DNA of 64,000 bases, taken from the NCBI GenBank assembly GCA_905216095.1, contig CAJMSQ010000008.1, forward strand, positions 11,775-75,774, written 5' to 3'. This document shows, in pieces, positions 7,070-19,100 of the stretch (positions within the stretch are counted from its first letter, which is position 1; the number at the start of each line of letters is the position of its first letter). The position numbers and the translations under genes were made by a program. A model generated the notes under the pieces. It saw nothing but the letters and a program-made list of their open reading frames with translations. It was not told the origin of the DNA and did not search any database. Origin of the DNA: an uncultured bacterium (lineage in GTDB: Bacteria; Bacteroidota; Bacteroidia; Bacteroidales; Bacteroidaceae).

Positions 7070-8767
7070 ATGAAAAAAACAAGAATGTTAGTATGGGGAC
7101 TCGCCACGCTGCTGCTGGGCGCATGTTCCTCCGACGACCTTGTCACTGACGACGGGGGAGGCAAGGGTAACGGACAGGAAGGCAAAGCCTTGGTTGCGAT
7201 GAAAATCTCCATACCGGTATCCGGCGCCGGCATGGCCGGTCGTGCCGATTCGTATGTGGACGGCGAAAGTTATGAGTTTGCCGTGAAAAACATGTCGGTA
7301 CTGATTTTCGACAAGAATACCAAGAAGCTGGAGCGCATCTATTCCACACTCGACAATTCCTTGGCCGAGCCTTCGTGGACCACGGATGCTTCCAACGCGC
7401 AAATAACGCAGACGGCTAAACTTCCGGCCTGCGCGGTGGAGAACACCCAGCCGAAGGATTTGTTCATTGTCCTCAACAGCAGGAACATCGAAGCTTTGAA
7501 AGGTATCGTGGCCGAGGAAGACGTGGAAAACTATGTCCTGACCGACGATGCAGCCTTGTATGCTTCGAAGGAAGCAACCGGTACCGGTTTTCTGATGTGC
7601 AATGCCGCTTTGTGGAAATCGGGGACCGGTGGCGGCGTGCAGACTTTTGTTTCGGTGGAACCGCAAGAGACCAGAGAGGCCGCCGAGGATGAAAGTCATC
7701 GTGCGAACATCTATGTGGAGCGTCTGGTGGGCAAGGTTTCCCTGACACATGCTAACACGGGTGCGTGGAACGCTTGGAAGTACACCGTGCCTGAGGATGG
7801 TTCTTCCGCGTCGGCCGGTGCGGAGATTACCATGCTGGACTACATACTCGACGTGACCAACAAGAGCAGTTACCTGTTGCACCGTGTTGATGAGGCGGCA
7901 GGTTGGTTCACCGATACCTATAAGTATAAGAACGATCAGAACAGGTTCTACGGTCCGGCTCCCATAGAGGACGACCTGTACCGCATCAATTACGCCGTAG
8001 ACCCCAATTACGATAAGTTTGCTACCTCCGATTTCACGGTAAACTCTACATTCCCCGAGACAGGTGTAGGGCTTGCCAACCCTTCCTATTGTTATGAGAA
8101 TACGTTCGACGTGAAGAATCAGCGTCGTAACCGCACCACGCGCGTCCTGCTCAAGGCCAACTTCAAACCGAAAGGCTTTAGTGAGAATGAGACCTGGTTT
8201 ACCATCGGTCCTTCCGACGTACCTCTTCATGCTGAAGCGGCAAAGACACGTATAGAGAACGCCGTGAAGGCCCTCGCAGATGTAGGCGAGGATGCGACTA
8301 TTACCGTGGACATTGCTAAAATGTCCGGTGAAAACGATTTCGACGATAATGTGAAAATCGACGGTGTGAATCTTTCGGACACCCAAAAGACTGCTTTGCA
8401 GACCGCTCTCGGCGATGTAAAGGCCTACAAGAACGGCATTTGCTACTATGTGGTACGCGTGAAACATTTCGGCGACGCTGAAACGCCCTGGGGTAGTGAC
8501 GATGCACCTGGAATAGGCTCTCCCGAGACCAAATATTGGGCCTATGGCAGCGAGCGCCCCGATGAAAACGAGAACAAATACTATCTGGGCCGTTATGGCA
8601 TCGTCCGCAACAACTGGTATGAGCTGAGCCTGAACAAGGTCAGCGCACCCGGTTCGTGCCAGGTGCTCACACTGGAAAGCACCATCGACGATGAGCACAA
8701 CTATTATATAGATGCTTCCGTGAAGATCCTTTCCTGGAAAAAGCGCAAGCAGGATGTGAACCTCTGA
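7070..8767 (+). CDS. Mfa1-like major fimbrial subunit (lipoprotein precursor)
   Basis: The protein is 565 residues. The lipobox LLLGAC places the lipidated cysteine at 19. After a Gly/Asp-rich linker, VAMKISIPVSGAGMAGRADS leads into FAVKNMSVLIFDKNTKKLERI, the usual N-terminal strands of FimA/Mfa1 fimbrillins. In Porphyromonas the subunit is cut after an arginine in this loop to free a donor strand; R58 (GR/AD) is a candidate here. The C-terminus GIVRNNWYELSLNKVSAPG through VKILSWKKRKQDVNL is the Mfa1-family end that donates the polymerising strand. It is followed by a terminator-like hairpin that should keep its transcript above that of the anchor gene. Confidence 0.85.
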   Translation: MKKTRMLVWGLATLLLGACSSDDLVTDDGGGKGNGQEGKALVAMKISIPVSGAGMAGRADSYVDGESYEFAVKNMSVLIFDKNTKKLERIYSTLDNSLAEPSWTTDASNAQITQTAKLPACAVENTQPKDLFIVLNSRNIEALKGIVAEEDVENYVLTDDAALYASKEATGTGFLMCNAALWKSGTGGGVQTFVSVEPQETREAAEDESHRANIYVERLVGKVSLTHANTGAWNAWKYTVPEDGSSASAGAEITMLDYILDVTNKSSYLLHRVDEAAGWFTDTYKYKNDQNRFYGPAPIEDDLYRINYAVDPNYDKFATSDFTVNSTFPETGVGLANPSYCYENTFDVKNQRRNRTTRVLLKANFKPKGFSENETWFTIGPSDVPLHAEAAKTRIENAVKALADVGEDATITVDIAKMSGENDFDDNVKIDGVNLSDTQKTALQTALGDVKAYKNGICYYVVRVKHFGDAETPWGSDDAPGIGSPETKYWAYGSERPDENENKYYLGRYGIVRNNWYELSLNKVSAPGSCQVLTLESTIDDEHNYYIDASVKILSWKKRKQDVNL

Positions 8768-8794
8768 AACATTGGACGGAAATTCCGGAACCGT

Positions 8795-8852
8795 CCCGGC
8801 GTACCTGCTCCGTGCAGGCCGCCGGGCGTACCGGACGTCCCGTCCGGATTTT
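8795..8852 (+). terminator. Partial terminator/attenuator between Mfa1- and Mfa2-like genes
   Basis: A branched hairpin (CCCGGCG 8795-8801 with CGCCGGG 8820-8826, enclosing CCTGC/GCAGG) is followed by CCGGACG (8831-8837), a TCC loop, CGTCCGG (8841-8847) and ATTTTG. Downstream genes lack an obvious new promoter, so read-through is presumably incomplete. That would give much more subunit than anchor. Confidence 0.65.
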
Positions 8853-8894
8853 GACCACTTGAAAACGTAACTTAAAAAGTATATCCGAATTCGT

Positions 8895-10025
8895 ATGAAC
8901 CGGCTGAAAAATCTTTTCCTCCTATTGGCGGGCGTCGTGATGCTTGCCTCCTGCTCGATGATGGAGACCGACAGGTCCGGATGCCCGGGCGGGGTCTACG
9001 TGAAGTTCGTCTACGACTACAACGTGCAGCGGGCCGACATGCGCAAGGACCATGTAGGAGGAATTACGGTCTATGTGTTCGACGAATCCGACCGCCTGGT
9101 CATGCGCCGCGACGTGGAGAACGAGGGCGACCGCGCACCCCTGCGCTCGTATGACTATGCCATGCACTTCAACCCCGGAGAATTGCCTGCGGGACGCTAT
9201 CGTCTCGTGGCCGTGGCCCAGCAGAAAGGCTATGAGGCCGCATTGGCTACGCCCGGGGCCAAGTTCCGCCGCACCGACCTGCAACCCGGAGACGCGCGCG
9301 ACGGACTGAGAATCAGGCTGGACCGCGGTACAGCCGCCGACATCCCGGACGCTATTGCCGGAACTCCCGACGGTGACGGCGAAGCCCGACCCGTGAGCGC
9401 CGAAGCACCGCTCGACACGCTCTGGACGGGTACTACCGTCAATCCCGACCGCACTGCCGACGAACAAGGCGAGGCCTACATCGAGGTACGCGACGAACTG
9501 CCGACGTATGCCACCGTCTATCTGGTGCGCGACACCAAACATATTCACGTCGAGATGCGGCAGCTGGAAGAGCCTGCCGACATTTCCGACACCGACTTTG
9601 CCGTGACCGTCACGGCCGGAAACGGCCTGCTGGACGGCGACAATACGCTTCTCGACGACGAGAAGCTGGTCTATTCCCCCTATCACGCCTGGACGCTCGA
9701 CAGCGAGGGCGGGTACAGGATGGCACATTACGACCTGAACTGCTCGCGTCTGACGTTCGACGACGAACGCGCCGCAGGCAACGCGCGACTGCGCATTTAT
9801 GACAAGAAAAACCGGAGGGACGTGGTCGTGGCCGACCTGCCGCGATGGCTCATCGAGGGCCGCATCACTCCCGAATACAGATATGGCGCACAGGAATACC
9901 TGGACCGGCAGTACGACTACCGCATCGAGGTCGTCCTGCGCGGCGCCACATGGCACGAGGTGTATATCCACGTGCAACTGAACATGTTGAACTGGGCAAA
10001 ACGCATCCAGAACGTGGACCTGTAA
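8895..10025 (+). CDS. FimB/Mfa2-family fimbria anchor lipoprotein
   Basis: The protein is 376 residues, with lipobox VMLASC giving a lipidated C20. The segment after it (RSGCPGGVYVKFVYDYNVQ, then HVGGITVYVFDESDRLV) is the typical Mfa2/FimB opening. The C-terminal half carries the second transthyretin-like domain and ends in VQLNMLNWAKRIQNVDL. Mfa2 caps and anchors the fimbria at the outer membrane and limits its length. In place here directly after the major subunit gene, it has the same role by inference. The next frame opens within 45 nt. Confidence 0.87.
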   Translation: MNRLKNLFLLLAGVVMLASCSMMETDRSGCPGGVYVKFVYDYNVQRADMRKDHVGGITVYVFDESDRLVMRRDVENEGDRAPLRSYDYAMHFNPGELPAGRYRLVAVAQQKGYEAALATPGAKFRRTDLQPGDARDGLRIRLDRGTAADIPDAIAGTPDGDGEARPVSAEAPLDTLWTGTTVNPDRTADEQGEAYIEVRDELPTYATVYLVRDTKHIHVEMRQLEEPADISDTDFAVTVTAGNGLLDGDNTLLDDEKLVYSPYHAWTLDSEGGYRMAHYDLNCSRLTFDDERAAGNARLRIYDKKNRRDVVVADLPRWLIEGRITPEYRYGAQEYLDRQYDYRIEVVLRGATWHEVYIHVQLNMLNWAKRIQNVDL

Positions 10026-10067
10026 GGCCGCGTGCGTATAATTTGTACTGCTGAAAACGACCGAACC

Positions 10068-11669
10068 GTGAGAAAAACGTTACAGAACAGCATCCTCTGC
10101 CTCGTCACCCTGCTTTTGCCGGCAGGCTGCCACGAGGACGAATGGCCCGCCGCCGACAACGGCAACGGGGCCGGCGATGCGGGTTCGTACGTCACCCTGC
10201 GCATCGGACTTGCCCCGAAAGGCAGGAGTGCCGGGCCCGCCAACGGGGAGGACGGAGACGGGGAAGAGCAGGGCATCAACAACGAAAACAATGTCTACGA
10301 CCTGACGATGTTCGTCTATACCTCTGCCTCGGACCGCGGGGCCAATGATGATGCCGGCATTCCCGTGCAGACGGCCTATTATCTGAAGAATATCGACTTC
10401 AGACCCGCGGCGGGCAGTTCCGAGCCCTTTGTCTACCGCTCGCCGGTGCTGCGGGTCGGAACACTGCTGGAGGAGAAGTCGCGCGTTATCGTGGCCTGCA
10501 ACATGGGAGACCTGACCCACTTGCACACGCTCGGAGAGATACGCGACTATGCCGTGGCACATCCGTGGACCGAAGGGGCGGGCATTGCCGGCTTCGACCG
10601 TTTCACGATGGCTTCCGAGGACGAAGCCGCCCTCACCCTGCGCGACGGTATGGGTAACCGGCTGGGGTATGACGAGGACAAGCCCGTCGAAATCGACCTG
10701 AACGTGGAACGCACCGCCGCACGCATCGACTTTTGCACCAATGACGGGGCTGCGGATGACGACCAACTGTTCCGCTATGCCGTGCGTGCCACTCCCGACG
10801 CTGCGGCTACGGGCGAGTTCCACCTGACCCACGTGCGGCCCGTCAATGTGATGCAACAACCTTCGCGCCTGCTCAAGGCCACGGCCGACGACCCCGTGGC
10901 GGGTGTCCTTACCTACTACGGCCGCGAGACGGTGGATGCGGAAGGCCACGCCGACAACTATGTGGTGGAGCCTACCACGCCGCTCAAGACGGAGCAGAAC
11001 CGTGTCGATGCCGGCCTGCTCGGCAGCTGGTTCGGCGTGACCGCCGCTGCCGGGGAGACGAAGCCCGGCTTCTTCGCGACGGACTATGCGGTTGCGGGAA
11101 AGAAACTGCGCACCACGAACGAGGACGGCCGCGCCGTGAAATCATACATCGTGGGCTATGCCCGCGAGAATACCCTGCCCGCCGATGCCGTCTGTGCGGA
11201 ATATGTCACCGGGCTGGCGCTCAGGGGGACGTATCGCCCGCTGACGGTTTATTCCGCCTGTGATGCCGACGGCAACCTGATGCAGAACACCGCCTTTGCC
11301 GAAGGCATGACGTTCTGGCGTTGTCTGAAGGTGACGGAAACTCCCGTCGAGGCCGATGCCCTCTATTTTTCGAACGAGGCTGCCGCCGAAGCGTACCGCA
11401 AGGCCCATCCCGAGTCCATCTGGCACATCACGAAGTACGACGGAGGTGTCTGCTACTACAACGTATGGATAAGACACGCCAACGACGATGCCCCGTCAGA
11501 CGGGCCTATGGAGTACGGAATCGTGCGTAACAATATCTACCGCGTGTCCATCTCCACGCTGACGGGTCCCGGAACGCCGCAACCCGATCCCCGCGGGCCG
11601 AACGGCATCCATTCCGTCATATATGTGAAGAAGTGGCTGCTGCGGCAAGAGCAGGAACTCGTCATGTAG
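10068..11669 (+). CDS. Fimbrillin-like lipoprotein, probable minor or tip subunit
   Basis: No ATG precedes the signal peptide. The frame is open from a GTG at 10032, but a second GTG at 10068 gives a compact signal (RKTLQNSILCLVTLLLPAGC) and is preferred. That yields 533 residues with the lipidated Cys in LLPAGC. The mature part begins acidic, then shows SYVTLRIGLAPKG and NNVYDLTMFVYTSASD, the strand pattern of FimA-like N-domains. Near the C-terminus YGIVRNNIYRVSISTLTGPGTPQ and IYVKKWLLRQEQELVM resemble the Mfa1 ending (IVRNN...), so it may polymerise into the fibre as an accessory subunit. The exact counterpart (Mfa3 or Mfa4) cannot be assigned. Confidence 0.75.
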   Translation: MRKTLQNSILCLVTLLLPAGCHEDEWPAADNGNGAGDAGSYVTLRIGLAPKGRSAGPANGEDGDGEEQGINNENNVYDLTMFVYTSASDRGANDDAGIPVQTAYYLKNIDFRPAAGSSEPFVYRSPVLRVGTLLEEKSRVIVACNMGDLTHLHTLGEIRDYAVAHPWTEGAGIAGFDRFTMASEDEAALTLRDGMGNRLGYDEDKPVEIDLNVERTAARIDFCTNDGAADDDQLFRYAVRATPDAAATGEFHLTHVRPVNVMQQPSRLLKATADDPVAGVLTYYGRETVDAEGHADNYVVEPTTPLKTEQNRVDAGLLGSWFGVTAAAGETKPGFFATDYAVAGKKLRTTNEDGRAVKSYIVGYARENTLPADAVCAEYVTGLALRGTYRPLTVYSACDADGNLMQNTAFAEGMTFWRCLKVTETPVEADALYFSNEAAAEAYRKAHPESIWHITKYDGGVCYYNVWIRHANDDAPSDGPMEYGIVRNNIYRVSISTLTGPGTPQPDPRGPNGIHSVIYVKKWLLRQEQELVM

Positions 11670-11743
11670 GTATGAACGGCCTGCGGGCAGAGAAGAACAA
11701 TAAGAGAAAAATAAAAGGAAAAAACGTGTTGGATTTTACAGAC

Positions 11744-13096
11744 ATGAAGTTACGCTTCACCGGTACCGTGTCGGCCGCGGCCATGTGCCTGATGCCGCTT
11801 GCGACCTGCCTCCTGGCCGGTGCGCTTGCCGCGTCGTGTGCTGACGATGCCGGGGTGACGGCGCTCTATGACGGACTTGCGGGCCATATCGGTACACGTT
11901 CGCCCGGCGATGGCGGGGCTGCCGAACTGATAGAGGATTATCGTATTTACTTTGTGGCGGAAGATGGCACGATAGCCGATGTGGTGGACGGCCGGGGTGC
12001 GCCTGCGGAGTCGCAGGAGTTCAGGGCGACGCTCAATCCCGGCACTTATCGCGCCTATGGCTTTGGAAACATCGCCCCGGACTATTGGGCCGACAACTAT
12101 CCCGCGGCTGTGAAGGGCGCACCCATGCCCGATCTGACCGATGCCGTATATTCCGGTCCGGAAGACCGCAAGATGGCCAACGGATACGCCGACGGGCTGC
12201 CGATTCCCATGTCCGGGCGCGGGCAGACCGTGGTCGTGACGGGGCGGGAGAATCAAAATTTCGCCGTCGAGGTGGAAAGGATGCTGGGCGCCCTCGAATT
12301 TTCGGTCCGCAACGAGATGTCGTCCGACATAACGGTCAGGAAAATCACCTTTGGTCCGCTGACCGGTGATGGACAAGCCATCTACCTGATGCGGACCACC
12401 GGCGACGGTGACGCACCCCGCCTGCCGGCTGACGTGTCGGCCACACAGCGTTACGAACATGACCTGGGTACGGCGGGCATCCCCGTGAAAATTGGTGCCA
12501 CCGCCGAGAAAGCCGCTTCTTTCTACGTCATGGAGTCCGACGCCAAGGCACATCCTTCGGGCCGTTTCGTCATTTCGGTCACGCTGCAACGCGACGGAAA
12601 TGCCGCGGACGAGGAGCTGCGTTACACCCTGACCGAGCAAATACGTTACATCAACCGCAACGACTACATCAGGATACCCCTCATGCTGACGGACTACGTG
12701 TTCGACGTCCCTGTATGGTTCTATCCGCCCATCGGAGGCTATCCTCCGGCCGAGATAGAGCAGAAGTCCGACGAGGAATTCTACTGTACGTTCCGCTCGG
12801 GTGGCGATTTCATCATGCGTCCCCGCGTCCGCTTCAGCCACAAAGGCGTGGACGAATGGATTCCCCTCAATGACCCGGAACAAGTCCAGGGCCGGCCGGA
12901 AATAGAAGTCAGCGGCGACGACATATACGTGGCCGGCGGCGAACCGTCCGTATCATCGACGGGCGAAATCATCGGCGTGCTTGACAATGACAAGCAGGGA
13001 ACATCCGTTGTCACCTTTACCGTGCACATCAGAAACGGCGCGGACGGTTCTATCGTGCGCGACCTGGTGCGTAAAATATATATCATCAAAACATAG
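11744..13096 (+). CDS. Fimbria-associated lipoprotein, probable accessory/tip component
   Basis: The protein is 450 residues from the ATG at 11744. The open frame extends 37 codons upstream, but only this start places a signal peptide at the N-terminus, ending at LLAGALAASC. The mature domain has IEDYRIYFVAEDGTIADVV and LNPGTYRAYGFGNIAPDYW, similar in pattern to Mfa2-like or minor pilin N-domains. A C-terminal module (about 340-450) with VSGDDIYVAGGEPSVSSTGEIIGVL looks like a separate Ig-like domain. It lies between the putative tip subunit and the giant adhesin, 14 nt before the latter. It could be the adaptor holding the adhesin on the fimbria; this is inference. Confidence 0.7.
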   Translation: MKLRFTGTVSAAAMCLMPLATCLLAGALAASCADDAGVTALYDGLAGHIGTRSPGDGGAAELIEDYRIYFVAEDGTIADVVDGRGAPAESQEFRATLNPGTYRAYGFGNIAPDYWADNYPAAVKGAPMPDLTDAVYSGPEDRKMANGYADGLPIPMSGRGQTVVVTGRENQNFAVEVERMLGALEFSVRNEMSSDITVRKITFGPLTGDGQAIYLMRTTGDGDAPRLPADVSATQRYEHDLGTAGIPVKIGATAEKAASFYVMESDAKAHPSGRFVISVTLQRDGNAADEELRYTLTEQIRYINRNDYIRIPLMLTDYVFDVPVWFYPPIGGYPPAEIEQKSDEEFYCTFRSGGDFIMRPRVRFSHKGVDEWIPLNDPEQVQGRPEIEVSGDDIYVAGGEPSVSSTGEIIGVLDNDKQGTSVVTFTVHIRNGADGSIVRDLVRKIYIIKT

Positions 13097-13110
13097 AACC
13101 ATATACTGAT

Positions 13111-16100
13111 ATGATGAACAGGCTTTCATGCTATCTGATACGTATGACCGGTTGCCTGGCCCTACTTCTGCTCGGCATTTCCGGTCCTGTTTCTGCCGCA
13201 CCTACTTATCCGACGTATTCCACCGAGGCCAATCCCGTGTATTACGGCATCAAGTTTACGAAAGCCGGCCTCTTCCTGAAATATAGGGGCGACGAAGGAA
13301 ACAGCCGCAGGGTGGTAGTTTCCGATATATTTGCTTCCAACAGCGTTTTCTTCTTGCCGGATAAGAACCAATATGTAGCGACAAGTTTCACGGAGTCGAA
13401 GAAAGACAGTTGTTGCTGGGCATTCATTGACTATAACACCAGGAATTCCACCTTCCTGGTGATGACGAAGCCGATGGGACCTGACGGGGAGGTGGAATAT
13501 CTGACCGTGACAAACGGCAGGTTTGCTACGACGAAAAGCCAGTCCGGCGCATCCCGTATGAAGTTTGTGGCTTACGGCAATTCGTTGCAGCTGCAACGCT
13601 CCGGACAAAGTTCCTATATGAACCAGTGGGGCGCGAGCACGGAAGGAGTGGAACTGGGAGAGTGGACCGGTAACGGCGACGCCAACAACCTGTTCGTCGT
13701 TGTAAACGAGGCTGGCATGGTTCCTCCCGATTATTCCGACCTTGTGGATTTGTCTTCCTCGACGGTCGCCGTCAAGCATAAGGACTCCTATTATTTCACA
13801 CGCATAGACAATGACCCGTCTCTGGAGGCCGCTGCGCGCGAGAACGGTTTCCTGTCGGACGCTAATCCTCGTCGCGTTACGGAACACAATTATCAGAACG
13901 TGAATGTCCGGGATCGTGAAATCTATGTGAAGCCCGGTGAGACCGTCCGGCTGTTGATGCCAAACTATATGGGCGGCAACGATTCCCGAAGCAACGTGTA
14001 CCAGCGCTGGTATGACTATGAAACGGACGGTTCCATCAGCGGAGCGGCCATTAACTTCGACGGTGTGGCAAAGAAACTGATTGCCCAGCGGAACGGCATC
14101 GTGTTGGGAGCCGATTTGTCCGGTACAGCCTGTGGCAAGTGGGCGAATTTCTACATGCCGGAGGGGGAAAAGGACACGTATGTGGTGGCCTGTGACATGT
14201 CCCGCTATTCCGATTTCACGAAAGCGTCCGTCGGGAACGGCATAGATACCGAACCGACGTTGGACGCCCGTGCCATTTACCGCATCCGCGATGCCCGCAT
14301 CATGGCCGACAGTCTTGAGTTGCTCCGGGTGCAGAACAAGTGGCTGGAGGACGAGGAAATCCATTTCCCCGCCCGTGTCAATTGCCGCCTCTTCGACCAG
14401 ACGCTGCCGTTGAAGCTGGACGGCAGAAACTATTACGTGTATCAGTTCGACGAAATTGTACATCTGACGCCGAAAATCACGCTGGAAGACCCCAACGGAC
14501 TGGGCATAGAACTGGTAAGTACTACCTTGGCCGACGATTCCCACCTGATTCGATGGCACTATCCCGCCCTGAACGGAAATTCCGTCATAGGGCAGATAAG
14601 GAATGCCACCGACACGGAAGAGGATTACGTTATCATCAAGGTGACCATACAAGGGAAAGACCGAAAAAACTATAACATCGCGCGCTACAAGGTCTGTTTT
14701 GAAGCTTCCACCGAGCCGCGTCCCATCAGCGTGACCCTGGGTAACCGGGCGTCTTCACGCACCCCCGAATACTATCGCCGCGTGGCAGGCGAGCCCGAAC
14801 AGCAGAGAAATTATGACTTTGCGCCGGTCAGCTATTCCGCCCCGAGCGGCAACCGGCAGACAGCCAACTCGTATGGTCTGCCTATGCCCTATGCCAACAT
14901 TTCGTACGGCTTCTCGTCCATTCTGAGCGAAACAAAATTTGACGGTAGCGATACATCCTGGGGAGAGTATGCCGTCGTGAAAAAGATGAAAGCCGAATGG
15001 AGCGAAGCGGGACATCGGACAGTATTCAAGGATATATCCACACTCTATTACGACTGGTACAAGGAAAACGGAACGGATGAGGAGAAAGCGATTTATTGCA
15101 AGGAGGACAAAGAGGCCACACCCGGCTATTTCGCCTACATAGATGCTTCGGAACGTCCCGGTACCATCGCGACCATTCCGCTGAGCAAGAACCTGTGCGT
15201 CGGTTCCAAGATATATGTGTCGGCCTGGCTGGGCAGTGGTGCCGCCTGCTACAAGGGAAATGTCTCGCAAGGTGCCGCGGGGATAGACACGGACAGGGCC
15301 CCGGCCAGCATATCCTTCAAGCTGGTCGGCTACAAGGGCGAGGAATCCACTACGGTCTACTCGTTCTGCCCCGGCCAGATTTCGGGTTTCTGGGTGGAGA
15401 ACGTGAACGGAACCGACGTGTACCATTCCCCCGGCGACGACGAGCCGGGTGTGTGGAAGCATGTGGCTTTTTCGCTGACGGTGCGCGATTCTTATGACCG
15501 TTTCCAACTGTTGTTGCTGAACAACTGTATGAGTTCGAACGGTGGAGATATTCTGCTGGACGACGTTGCCATATACACCATCAGCCCCGTCATAGACATG
15601 GAAGAGATTGCCCCGGTCTGCGACGGCAACGTACAGTTCTTCAAGATTGCGGCAGAGTTCGAAAGTGTCATCTCCTCCATGGGTCGGGACGAGGCACTCA
15701 CGACAGAGGACAGCGATTACAGCAAGTTCGACTGCTATTATTGCTTTATCGACAAAGAAATGTTCGACAAGAACTTCCTGAACCCCGACGGCAGCCGTCC
15801 TGTCTATACGCAGGAAGACCATGCCCGTTACGACGAATATTTCAGCAAGCTGGTCATCGGGGACGTAAACGCACCTGTGGGCGATCCCACGTCGGCTTTC
15901 CACCTGTTCCACATGTCCAACGTCTATAAGGATAGGGAAGAGTTCTCGTTGAAGAAGGCCATGACCGCCAAAGAGGAGGACTGCTTCTGGGAAGATGTGG
16001 TGGACGAGCAGGGCGAACTGGAGAGACGGAACGTCATCTTTACATCCCAGCTCATCAGTGACCGGATAAAGGCGAACAAGAACTATTACATCATTTTCCG

Positions 16101-19100
16101 GCCCGAATATGTTGTCAATGGAAACGGGGTGGTGGCGCACGATGACTACATCCCGCCAAGCGTGTTCTTCAATATGCTGGACGACTGCGTCGTGAAGGAC
16201 GAATTCCCCCTGCATCCGTCCCTGGTCACCAAGGTGGACGGCGAAATCATCCGCAGCGACTCGATTTCCTATTGCACGGGAAGCGTTCCGGTCATCAAAC
16301 TGACGTCCTACGGCTTCGGGGAATCGGGCATCATCGTGCACGAAGACGACAAGTACGACTGGTATATCGGCCCGATGGAGGAACTGAGAGACATCAAGGT
16401 GACGGAAAACGGTACGGACTACGACATGGTCAGGGTGCTGAAGAACTTCCGGCACTACTATCCTGACCTGAAGTCGGCCGAAGGCGTCGCGCCCCGGACC
16501 GAAGAAGAGCTTTTCCTTTTCACGGAAGCCATGCGCGACAAAATAGTCGAGCTGAGTGCGCCGCCTGCCGGCGGTGGCGAGCCCAGGTTAATCCTTTACC
16601 ACAACGCCATCAACTATGCCATCGGGCCGGAAAAGGGCGAGGAGTACCGCCTGGTGGCTGTCCCCTGCGAGGATGAGGAGATGTCCGAGGACAATACGGA
16701 ACTGTTCTGTTACGAGCCGAAGGAGTTCATCATACTGGCCCGGACCGACTCGCCCGAAGGCCTGACCGGCGTGCCCGGTTCGCGCTATCCCGCCGGTTTC
16801 GGTTCCGCCCCGTTGCGCGTGAGCCTCAGCCAGATTGCCGAAATGACCGTCTCGGGCGGCCATACCCTGACCATTCCGTTCCGCTTCCTGCACGGCAGCA
16901 ATGACGAGGTGCATGGCTTTCGTGTGGGCGACGACCCGAACGTTTATGTAACCGAGACGAACGACAGCTCATATCCCCTGTACGTACACGACGACATCGA
17001 AAACGAAGACTTTCTGAACCCCATCGGAACGTTCAGGAGCCTTGTGGCCGAGATTGGCGACGGTGCGCAGAGCGCGGACAACCATGCCGTGATTCAGTTT
17101 GACGACAGTTTCGCGCCGAAAGAAGGGCATACCTATACGTTGCGCCTGTCCTATCACGAAGTGTCGGACAATGCCGAAAACTCGGGCTGCGGCGGGCATT
17201 TCCTTTTCGACCTGAAAATCGTTCCCGACTATCTGGTCTGGACCGGCGATGCCGGCAACAGCGACTGGAACAACGACCGAAACTGGCGCCGGGCCGACAG
17301 GACGGACCTGCTTGCCGCGGGAGACAGCTATAAAGACTACCCCGCCAATGCGGACAACTATCCGGACAAGGACGGCATCCCCTCGGACAGGCCCTGTTTC
17401 GCCCCTCTCTATACGTCGTCCGTCATCGTGCCCGCAGGTCTTGACCGCTATCCCGTGCTGACCACCCGCTATGCGCCCGCCACGGAGGCCGACCTGGACC
17501 CCGATAATCCGCAGCCCGACACCGAAACGGCGGACATACGCTATGACATGACGGCGGACCGCGTGGACGACAAGGGACAGCCCTCGGCCGAATACCGCGG
17601 CGTGACCTACTATGCCAACCGCTGCGAGAACGTACACTTCGGTCCGGGCGGGCAGATGCTCAACACCGAATTGCTGGACTACGGGAAAGCGTGGGTGGAA
17701 TACGAACTGAACTTCAACCGCTGGTACACGCTCGGCACTCCGTTGCAGGACATGTACTCCGGCGACTGGTATGCGCCGGCCGACGGCGCACGGCAGGACA
17801 CGCCCTGCTTTGAAAGCATCGTCTGGGATGCCGGCCGCTACGACCGCTTCGGGCCTGCCGTCTATCAGCAGGGGTGGGACAAGACGCAGGCCAACGTCTA
17901 CCGCCTGGAGAGCAGCACGCACGTGAACTTCGGTCCCAGCCCGTGGAACGTGGCTGTCATGGCCGACTGGAGCAACGTGTACAACGATGTGGCCGTGGCC
18001 TATGACCTCAATGCCTTCTCCGTCAAGGTAGTGCCCCTGAAAGCCACCCATGCCGGACCGGCCGCCCTCTTCCGCTTCCCCAAGGCTGACACGGGCTATT
18101 CCTATTATACGTATGACAAGGAGAACCCGGAGCCGGAACTGACGCCCGTCCCGCGCACCGCGTCCTACCGGCTCTACACCGACCTGCTGAAGGCCGGCCG
18201 CGACGGCTCGTTCGGACAAACGCTCAGGAACGAGGCGGCCGACAACAACTACTTCCTTGTGGGCAACCCGTTTGTCAGCGGTATGGACATGAATGCGTTC
18301 TTCGATGCCAACACCGACCTCGAACGGAAATACTACATCGTGGCCGACGACACGCAGACGGCTTACGTGAAAGACGACGACTCGGAAAACTGGGTGGGCA
18401 GCGACGGAACGCTGTCGCAACCGCGGGTCGCACCGTTGCAGGGCTTCTTTGTGAAGAAAAAAGCCACGGCTTCGGGCGCGGCCAACGAGCTGCAGGTTGA
18501 ATTCAATGCCGGAATGGCCGTGCTCACAGGCGGGGACACCCCCTTGCTTGTCCGGCCGAAACGGAGTGGCGCGGTTGCCCGCAAGTCCGTCGCGGGACTG
18601 GTGATAACGGCCCGCCGCGACGGTGAGACCGGAAGCGCGCTGCTGGTGTGCTCGCCCGAGGCCGCCGACGGATATGTGCCCGACGAGGAAGTCGAACTGC
18701 TCCTGGACGGACACCTTCATGCCGGTCCCAACCGCGTGCCTGCCGTCTACACCGTGGCCGACGGCCGTGCCATGAGCATCAACCGCGTGCGCGGCATCGG
18801 CTGCATAGGCATCGGCGTGGCCGGCGCGGACTGCGGCGACGTGACGCTCGGGTTTGACGGCGTGGAAAACCTGCCCGACGAGGTTTCCCTGTACGACGCA
18901 CAGACCGGAACGGCAGTTCCGCTCCGTTCGGGGATGGAAATAGAGGTTTCGGGCAACTCCGCCGGCCGTTATTACCTGATGGGCACGTCGGTATCGCCCG
19001 ATTCGGACACCGCCGCGGTGACAGTCAGCGTGACGGGCCGTGAAGTCACGGTCAAGGCCGCGGCCGGCGACCGTCTGAGCCGTGTGCGCGTCTTCGATGC

